NCBI GenBank assembly: GCA_947372405.1
Contig: CANBTO010000038.1
Span: forward strand, 1-16,921
DNA: 16,921 bases
Reading direction: 5' to 3'
Source: Verrucomicrobiaceae bacterium
GTDB taxonomy: Bacteria; Verrucomicrobiota; Verrucomicrobiae; Verrucomicrobiales; Akkermansiaceae
Positions 1 through 7,900 of this stretch are shown one piece after another. Numbering within the stretch: position 1 is the first letter of the stretch; every line of letters begins with the position of its first letter. The notes below the pieces were generated by a model, which did not search any database, was not told the origin of the DNA, and worked only from the letters and a program-made list of their open reading frames with translations. The position numbers and the translations under genes are program-made.

Positions 1-694
1 TGCCGACCGTCACGCCGGTTTTGAACTCCACTCCCTGATTGCGCAGAATGTTCACGCGCCGTTCCACGATTTCCTTTTCCAGCTTGAAGGCCGGGATGCC
101 GAAGAGCAGCAGCCCGCCGGGCATCATCTGGCTTTCAAACACAGTCACCGCATAACCGAGCTGCGAAAGCTGGTCCGCGCAAGCCAGGCCGCCCGGCCCG
201 GAACCGACCACCGCCACGCGTTTTCCGTTAGGTGGTGCGATATCGGCAGTCCCTTCACCATGAGCCAGCGCGTATTCGTTGATGAACTTCTCGATCGCGC
301 CGATGCACACGGGTTCCTCCGGCGCGTGGATCACGCAGGCTCCCTCGCACAGACGCTCCTGCGGGCACACCCGCGGGCAGATTTCCGGCATGTTGCTGGT
401 TTTGCGCGAAACCGCCGCCGCCTCAAGATAGCGTCCTTCCGCCGCAAGGCTGATCCATTCCGGGATGTGATTGTGCAGCGGGCAGCCCGCGACGCATGCG
501 GGAACGGCGCATTGCACGCAGCGTGTCGCCTGCTCGCGGATCGTCGCTTCGTCGAACAGCGAGTAGATCTCGTGGAAATCGGTGATACGGTCGTTGGCTC
601 CGCGTTTGGGTTGTTCCAGACGATCGATTTCACGCCACACATACTTGGCCTTTCCAGTATGCAACGGATCATGGCTCTTGTTCATCAGTGACAT
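1..694 (-). CDS. gltD: Glutamate synthase small subunit-like Fe-S/FAD oxidoreductase (C-terminus off the window)
   Basis: Reading the minus strand from the ATG at 694 gives 231 uninterrupted codons to the window edge. Members of this family pass electrons from NAD(P)H through FAD and Fe-S clusters; in GOGAT the small subunit feeds the glutamate-forming large subunit. Visible features: a Cys cluster at about residues 59, 62, 67 and 71 (RCVQC...CVAGCP), a second at 106, 110, 116 and 120 (CPRVCPQERLC..AC), then a dinucleotide-binding start VAVVGSGPGGLACADQL with GxGxxG near residue 164, followed by the family-typical MMPGGLLLFGIPAFKLEK. An in-frame ATG at 685 is an alternative start. 694 is preferred because a purine-rich GGGGAA lies about 14 nt upstream, though no strong ribosome-binding site is present. 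It is divergent from the siroheme decarboxylase-like gene. It could instead be a GltD-like subunit of another oxidoreductase, since the large subunit is not visible. Confidence 0.9.
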   Translation of the reverse strand, partial: MSLMNKSHDPLHTGKAKYVWREIDRLEQPKRGANDRITDFHEIYSLFDEATIREQATRCVQCAVPACVAGCPLHNHIPEWISLAAEGRYLEAAAVSRKTSNMPEICPRVCPQERLCEGACVIHAPEEPVCIGAIEKFINEYALAHGEGTADIAPPNGKRVAVVGSGPGGLACADQLSQLGYAVTVFESQMMPGGLLLFGIPAFKLEKEIVERRVNILRNQGVEFKTGVTVG

Positions 695-720
695 TCTTGG
701 ATTTTTTCCCCGATCCGGCA

Positions 721-1821
721 ATGACGGAAATCGGAATGGATGTCTGCGGCAGCGGCAACTACGCTCCGCCCGGAATGAACGCCGCACCCGATGCCAACGA
801 TGCCGCCTTGCTGGGTTTTTTACAGGAAACCATGCCCTTCACCGAGCGGCCCTTCGCGGACCTCGGGAAACGCTGCGGCATGTCCGAAGACGAGACCCTG
901 GCCCGGGTGAAAGCCCTCAAGGAGGGGAAAGTCATCCGCCAGATCAGCGCGATTTTCGACACCCGCAGCCTCGGCTACGCCTCCAGCCTCGTCGCCGCGA
1001 AAATCGCCCCGGAGAATCTCGACGCCGCGGTTTCCGTGATCAACTCGCATCCCGGCGTGAGCCACAACTACCTGCGGAACCACGAATTCAACCTTTGGTA
1101 CACCATTGCCGTGCCGCCAACGAGTCGCCTCGGTCTGGAAAAAACCGTGGATCTGCTGCACCATCTATCAGGCGCGGAAAGCACCCGCCTGCTGCCGACA
1201 TTGCGGCTGTTCAAGATCGGCGTGCGCTTCGATGTCGAGGGCGATGCCAAACCGGACGACCAGTCCGCCCCCGCCTACACCGAGGCGAACCGCCGGGAAG
1301 CCGCGCCGCTCACCGCGAAGGAAATCGAATTCGTCCGCGTGATGCAGCGTGATCTTCCGATCATCCCGGAGCCTTTCACCGCCATCGCGCATGAGCTCGG
1401 CGTCCCGTCTGAGGAAGCCGCGGCGATGCACGCGGAGTTTCTAACAAACGGCCGCATGCGGCGCTTCGCCGCCGTGCTCCACCACCGCAAGGCGGGTTTC
1501 GGCGCCAACGCCATGGGCGTCTGGGCCGGACCGCAGGACGACCCGGAAGCGCTGCGAAAACTCGGTGAAACCATGGCCGGCTTCCGCGCCGTGAGCCACT
1601 GCTACCAGCGCCCGAGTTATCCGGAGTGGCCCTATAACCTTTTCACCATGGTCCACGGCAAGTCCGAAGAGGAATGCGAGCAGACTCTAACCGCCATCGC
1701 CGAGGCCACCGGCATTTCCGATCGACACGCTCTATACTCGACCAAGGAGTTCAAGAAGGTGCGCGTGCGGTATTTCACCGACGAGGAGATGAAGTGGGAG
1801 GAACAAAACGCGCACCAGTGA
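721..1821 (+). CDS. Fused two-domain siroheme decarboxylase-like protein (AhbA-AhbB / NirD-NirL type, Lrp/AsnC fold)
   Basis: The protein has two tandem Lrp/AsnC-like halves, each a winged helix followed by an AsnC-type domain. The first half carries a VIRQISAIFDTRSLGY stretch and GVSHNYLRNHEFNLWYTIA, typical of AhbA/NirD-like chains. The second half carries RMRRFAAVLHHRKAGFGANA, VSHCYQRPSYPEWPYNLFTM and STKEFKKVRVRYF, typical of AhbB/NirL-like chains. The family decarboxylates siroheme to didecarboxysiroheme in heme d1 synthesis or the siroheme-dependent heme route; usually two separate subunits form a heterodimer, and here both lie in one chain. Such proteins are often mislabelled as Lrp regulators. 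The start is uncertain: GTG at 688 would overlap the divergent gltD start, ATG at 721 is used here, and ATGs at 736 and 775 are possible (775 leaves about 80 bp for divergent promoters). No partner genes of heme d1 or heme synthesis are visible. Confidence 0.85.
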   Translation: MTEIGMDVCGSGNYAPPGMNAAPDANDAALLGFLQETMPFTERPFADLGKRCGMSEDETLARVKALKEGKVIRQISAIFDTRSLGYASSLVAAKIAPENLDAAVSVINSHPGVSHNYLRNHEFNLWYTIAVPPTSRLGLEKTVDLLHHLSGAESTRLLPTLRLFKIGVRFDVEGDAKPDDQSAPAYTEANRREAAPLTAKEIEFVRVMQRDLPIIPEPFTAIAHELGVPSEEAAAMHAEFLTNGRMRRFAAVLHHRKAGFGANAMGVWAGPQDDPEALRKLGETMAGFRAVSHCYQRPSYPEWPYNLFTMVHGKSEEECEQTLTAIAEATGISDRHALYSTKEFKKVRVRYFTDEEMKWEEQNAHQ

Positions 1822-1873
1822 GCGATCCTGGATATTAATTCAAGACCCCGGACAAAAGTGGAATCACCCCTTG

Positions 1874-1892
1874 CCACCAAGCGGCTTGGTGG
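1874..1892. terminator. Perfect 8-bp hairpin between convergent genes, possible bidirectional terminator
   Basis: CCACCAAG, loop CGG, CTTGGTGG forms a perfect 8-bp stem. It lies 50 bp after the stop of the siroheme decarboxylase-like gene and about 100 bp beyond the stop of the convergent giant gene. No T-tract follows on either strand, so it is not a canonical intrinsic terminator. The call rests on position and symmetry. The rest of 1822-1995 shows nothing I recognise. Confidence 0.4.
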
Positions 1893-1995
1893 AGGTGGCG
1901 GGAGGCATGAACAGCAAGCGGGTTCTCTTCTATTTGTATGTCACTTTGAATGGCAGGTCGTTCGTTGCGGAGTCCGGTGGCTTGCGCTGTGCGCA

Positions 1996-4900
1996 TTACA
2001 AGCGAGTCACGCGGAGGTGCACGAAACGCCCGCCGCCGCTACCGGCGGGCACGAGGGCTTTGACCTGCTGTACCGTGCCATCGTCGGAGAGGACGGTCTC
2101 GGTGACTGCCGCATTGCTCCAGTTTGCGGCGGAGAGCGTGTCGCTCCACTCCACCGCGAAGAGGATTCCATCTGACATGGCCGCCTTGCTGCGGCTGTAC
2201 ACAAACTCGATGGTAGCTCCATTGATCGTTGTTGTCGTCGGCACCACGCTCGCGGTCGTGGGATTCAAATGCATGGCAAACTCCAGCAGGTTTGGGATGC
2301 CGTCGCCGTCGAAATCAAAGTTGTCCGCGGCGTTGCCGGTGTTGCCGCTCGTGCCGAAATACAACTCGGTCCAACTTTGCGTAGCCGACTTCACTGTGAA
2401 GCTTTGCGTGACCTCGGTTAAATTGCCGAGCGAATCGGTGATGCTGCCCTTTAGGCTGTGTGATCCTGCCAGTGCGGGGCCGGTGAAATTCACGGTCGCT
2501 GATGTGCCCGGAGTGTTCATCGACACGTTATCAACGAACACCTGATAAGTCAGCGGCGTGCGCGGGTCAGTCCAGCCCGCGAATAGAACGCTCAATGCGG
2601 CGCCTCCATCCACGGGTGATGTGGGGTTCAAGGTCATGGTGCCGCCGGTCGGCCCCGCAGTGTCGATGATCACGCCCGTTGCCGCCGACGATGAGGCGGC
2701 GGGATTTCCGGGCACATCCTGATACTGGAGCTTCACGCTGTAAGTGCTGCGGTCAGGCAACGCCGGGCCGCTCGCGATGGCGGCGCTGCCGGATGGATTG
2801 GACGACACAAAGGTGAAGGTGTGATTGCCAGCTGTTTCTTGTGAGGACGCGAGTGTGAGCACGCGCGGCGTGACGCCATCATCGAAAGTGAGCTTCACCG
2901 TTCCCGCCGATGCGGCCTCGGGCAGCGTGAAGTCAATGCTGACCGGATTGCTCGTCGTGGCGTTGCTGACGGGAGCATTGAGCACGGGCGGTTGCGTCAC
3001 GAGATCGGCGCCGGTGCCGGTGAGCGCGATGTCGAATGGATTTTCATCGGTGTCATTGCTCGCGATGTGGATTGCCGCCACACGCGCGCCGAGCGCGCCG
3101 GGGGTGAAGGTGACGGAAAACGTCGCGCTAGCCGCAGGCGCGATCGTGCTTGTGAGGTTGGTGGTGTTCACGGTGAAGTCAGCGGCATTTGCGCCATCCT
3201 TGGTGACTGCAAGGCCGGTGAGATTTGCGAGGCCGATGTTGCTCACGGTGAAGACGACCGGCGTGCCCGGCGACCCGGCATTGACCGAGCCGAATCCAAT
3301 CGACGACACATTGTCAGTGAGTCCCGTGCCCACCGGTTGCTCGACGGTGATCTCCGGCACGTTGCCCGTACCGTTGATCAAGATGTCGAACGGGTTTTCA
3401 TCCACATCATTGCTGGCGATGTGCAGAGACGCCGTGCGTGCGCCAGCGGCAGTGGGAGAAAAGGTCACGGTGAAAGTCGTCGTCGCGCCCGCGACGAGCG
3501 TGGTGCTCATGCCCGTGGTGTTGACGTTGAACTCAGAAGCATTTGCGCCGTCCTTTGACACTACGAGGTTCATCAGCGTGCCGACGCCTGTGTTTGAGAT
3601 GGTGAAGGTCACTGGTGTGCCGCTGCCGCCGACGGGCGCCCCACCCACACTCGAGCTGCCGCTGCCATCAACAAGCGCGGTGCCCACTGGCTGCTCCACA
3701 GCGATGTCACCGGGACCGAGTCCGTTGAAAATGTACGCCGCGCCGGAATCAGTGGAGGTGTTGTCCGCCTGATTGCCGCCAATGCCGGTGGCCACACTGT
3801 CTTCGGTTGGAGCGCCCACCACCACAGTGCCGCCAGCCAGTCCCACAGCATAACCGAAGCCATCCGTTGCGCCTGTGTTGCTGGCTTTGAGATACGCCTG
3901 CTGCAACCATGTGCCACCGCCGCGCACGAAGACGTAGGCCGCGCCAGAGTCTGAGGCCGCGTTGCTTGTCTGGTCACCATTGACGCCGGTGGAGGCGCTG
4001 TCCTCGAGCTTTGCCCCCACCACAATCGTGTCGCCAGAAACCGCAACCGCGTAGCCAAAATTATCATTCGCGCCCGTGTTCGTGGGTTTGAGATACGCTT
4101 GCTGGCTCCACACCGCGCCGCTGCGCGTGTAAACGTAAGCCGCGCCCGCGTCGGTCGCGGAGTTGTCGGTCTGGGTGCCGTTGATGCCGGTTGCGTTGCT
4201 GTCCTCACGGATGGAGCCGATCACAATCGTGTTGCCGTCGATGGCACTGGAGATCCCGAACAAATCGCCCGCGCCAGTGTTGCTCGGTTTTAAATACGCC
4301 TGCTGCGTCCACGTCGTGCCGCTGCGCACAAAAACAAATGCCGCGCCGGAATCGGCCGAACTGTTGTCGGCGGAGTTGCCATTGATGCCAGTGGCGTTGC
4401 TGTCGTCTCCGTAATCACCCACGACGACGGTGTCGCCGGAGATGCCCACAGAAATGCCAAACTGATCGCTCAAACTGGCGCTGGAGCCTTTGAGATACGC
4501 TTGCTGCGTCCATGTCGTGCCGCTGCGGGTGAAGACGTAGGCCGCGCCACAATCGGTCACGCTGTTGTCGGCCTGGTTGCCATTGACGCCGGTGGCGGCG
4601 CTGTCTTCGAAATACGCGCCGACGATGATGGTGTCGCCGGAGATGGCCACCGCGTTTCCGAACTGGTCGCCCGCGCCGGTGTTCGACGCTTTCAAATAAG
4701 CCTGCTGCGTCCACGTCGTGCCGCTGCGCGTGAAGACATACGCCGCGCCGGCGCTAAGCGCGGAGTTGTCGGTCTGGTTGCCGTTGATTCCCGTGGCAAT
4801 GCTGTCCTCCCCGTTCGCACCGACCACGATCGTGTCGCCGGAGATTGCCACCGCGTTTCCGAACTGGTCGCCTGCGCCGGTGTTAGACGCCTTTAGGTAT

Positions 4901-7900
4901 GCCTGCTGTGTCCACGTCGTGCCGCTGCGCACAAAAACATAAACCGCACCCGCGTCGGTGGCGGTATTGTCCGTCTGATTGCCGCCGATGCCAGTCGCGA
5001 CGCTGTCTTCCCTGAAGGAGCTGACCACCACGGTGTCGCCCGAGATCGCCGCCGCCGCGCCGAAGACGTCGAGGGAACCAGTGTTGGACGCTTTTACATA
5101 TGCCTGCTGAGCGACCTGCGAGGGCATCACACCGTCGCCGGTGAGCGCGATGTCGAATGGATTTTCATCGCTGTCGTTGTTCGCGATGTGGAGCGCTGCG
5201 GTGCGCGCGCCGGGGGTGGTGGGTGAAAAGGTCACGCTGAAGGTCGTACTGCCGCCGGGCGCGACGGTGGTTGTCATGCCTGTGGTGTCGACGCTGTATT
5301 CCGCGCTCGCCGCGCCGTCTTTGGTGATGGCGAGATTGATCAGATTTCCGGTTCCAATGTTCTTGATGGTGAAGACTTTCGCCGTGCTAGTACTGCCCAT
5401 CAGACCGCTGCCAAATGAGATGACGGAGACATTGTCAGTGAGATTGGTGGCCAGCGGCTGCTCGACGGCGATCTCGGGCGCGACTCCCGTGCCGCTGACG
5501 GTGATATCGAATGGATTCTCGTTGAAGTCGTTGTTCGCGATATGAATCGCCGCGCTGCGCGCAGCGGCGACGGCGGTGTTGAAGGTGACGTCAAATGTCG
5601 CGCTGCCGCCGGGTGTGACGGTTGTGGAACTGAGCGAGCCGACGGTGAAATCGCCGGGATTGGTGCCGTCCTTGGTCACCGCGAGTCCGGTGAGATTCTG
5701 ATCGCCGAGATTGAGAATGGTGAAGGTTTTTACCGACGCTGTGCCGACAAGGACATTGCCATAAGCCACCGTGCTGGAGCCATCGGTGAGGCCCGTTCCC
5801 GCTGGCTGCTCGACCGCGATCTCCGGTCCAGTGCCGGTGCCGTTGAGCACTATGTCGAAGGGATTTTCATCCGCGTCATTGCTCGGCAGATGAATCGCCG
5901 CCGTCTTCGCGCCGATGACCGACGGATTGAATGTCACAGTGAATGTCGTCGTCGCTGCGGGCGCAAGCGAGGATGAGCCGGGCGTGCCCACGGTGAAGTC
6001 CGCCGAGTTGGTTCCGTCCTTGGTGATGGTCGAGAGTGTGAGCGTGGCGTTGCCGTTGTTGCGCACGGTGAGGGTCTTCACTACTGGCGTGCCCATCAGC
6101 GTGGTGCCAAACGCGATGCTGCTCACATTGTCAGTGAGATCGGTGCCTGCTGGCTGCTCCACGCCGATTTCCGGCGCGGTGCCCGTGCCGGTGAGTGAAA
6201 TGTCGAACGGGTTCTCATCGAGATCGTCACTGCCGATGTGAATCGCTGCGTTCTTTGCTCCGAACACCGCCGGATTGAACGTCACGTTGAATGTCGCCGT
6301 CGCCAGAGGCGCGAGAGCCGTGGAACTGAGAGAGCCAACGGTGAAGTCGGCAGCATCCGCGCCGTCTTTGGTGACGCCGGTGAGGTTGAGGGTCGAGCTG
6401 CCACTGTTGCGCACGGTGAACGTTTTCACCACCGGCGTGCCGACCGCGGTGCTGCCGCAGGCGACGGTGCTCACGCCATCGGTTAGGCCCGTGCCCGATG
6501 GTTGCTCCACCGCGATCTCGGGAGAAACCGCGGTGCCGGTGAGCGCGATATCGAAGGGATTCTCGTCCGCGTCGTTGCTGGCGATGTGGATTGCCGCAGT
6601 CATCGCGCCGGTCGCGGCGGGATTAAATGTCACATCAAACGTCGCACTTGTTCCTGTAGTAAGAGTGGTCGCTCCGAGCACACTGACAGTGAATGAGGCG
6701 GCGTTTGTGCCGTCCTTGGTCACCACCAATCCGGTCAGGTCGTCAGTGCCGATGTTGCGGATGGTGAATGTCTTCACGACCGGTGCGCCGATCAGCACCG
6801 AACCATACACCACGGTGCTCGAGTTGTCAGTGAGGCCGGTGCCGGATGGCTGTTCGACAACAATCTCCGGCCCGATGCCGCTCGCACTCAAGTTGATATC
6901 GAAGGGGTTTTCGTCGAAGTCATTGCTTGCGATGTGGATCGCCGCCGTGCGTGTGCCGACGGCGAAGGTGGTGAAGGTCACGTCAAAAGTCGCGCTGCCA
7001 CCCGGCGTGACGGTGGAGCTGCTCAGGGCGCTGACGATGAACTCAGTCGCGTTCGTGCCGTCTTTGGTGACGACGAGGCCGGTGAGATTTTGATCGCCGA
7101 AATTGCGCACGGCGAAGGTCTTCACCACCGGCGTGCCCGTCACCACGCTGCCGTAGGACACAGTACTCGTGCCATCGGTGAGATCCGTGCCAGCAGGCTG
7201 CTCAACCGCGATCTCCGGTCCGGTGCCCGTGCCAGTGAGCGCGATGTCGAAGGGATTTTCATCGACGTCATTGCTCGGGATGTGAATGGCCGCGTTCTTC
7301 GCGCCGATGGTCGTGGGATTGAAAGTGACGGTGAACGTCGCCGTCGCCGCAGGTGCGAGACTCGTCGAGCTGAGAGAGCCGACGGCGAAGAGCGCGGCAT
7401 CCGCACCGTCCTTTGTGACCGGAGAAAGCGTGAGCGTGGCGAGGCCCGCGTTGCGCACGGTGAACGTCTTCACCACCGGCGTGCCCATCGTTGTCGTGCC
7501 AAACGCGATGCTGCTCACACCATCGGCGAGGTCCGTGCCAGCGGGCTGCTCCACCGCGATCTCCTGCAGCAGTCCGGCGCCGGTCAGCGCGATGTCGAAT
7601 GGATTTTCATCCGCATCATCGCTGATGACATGAATCGTCGCCGTTCGCGGGCCGACTGACGAAGGCGTGAAGGTCACGTCAAACGTCGCGGCGCCGCCGG
7701 GTAGCACGCCGCTGCCGCTCAACGAGCCGATGGAGAATTCATCGGCGTTCGTGCCGTCGATCAAAACACCACTGAGCGACAGCGTGGCGGTGCCGGTATT
7801 CTTGATCGTGAACGTCCGCGTCACCGTCGTGCCTGGCACCGTGCTGCCGTAGTCGATGCTGCTCACGCCGTCTGTCAGGTTCGTGCCCTCGGGCTGCTCC

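Noticed and set aside
260..691. 143-residue plus-strand frame over the gltD-like region
   Set aside because: The minus strand carries the Cys clusters and the GxGxxG motif of a gltD-like protein; the plus frame is its shadow.
582..1352. Plus-strand frame of 256 residues overlapping the siroheme decarboxylase-like gene
   Set aside because: Arg/Pro-rich out-of-frame product with no domain; the other frame contains clear family motifs.
3700..5130. Regularly spaced repeats considered as a CRISPR array
   Set aside because: The 201-bp period is a multiple of three, the frame stays open, and the units encode FG-GAP blades; there are no short palindromic repeats with unique spacers.
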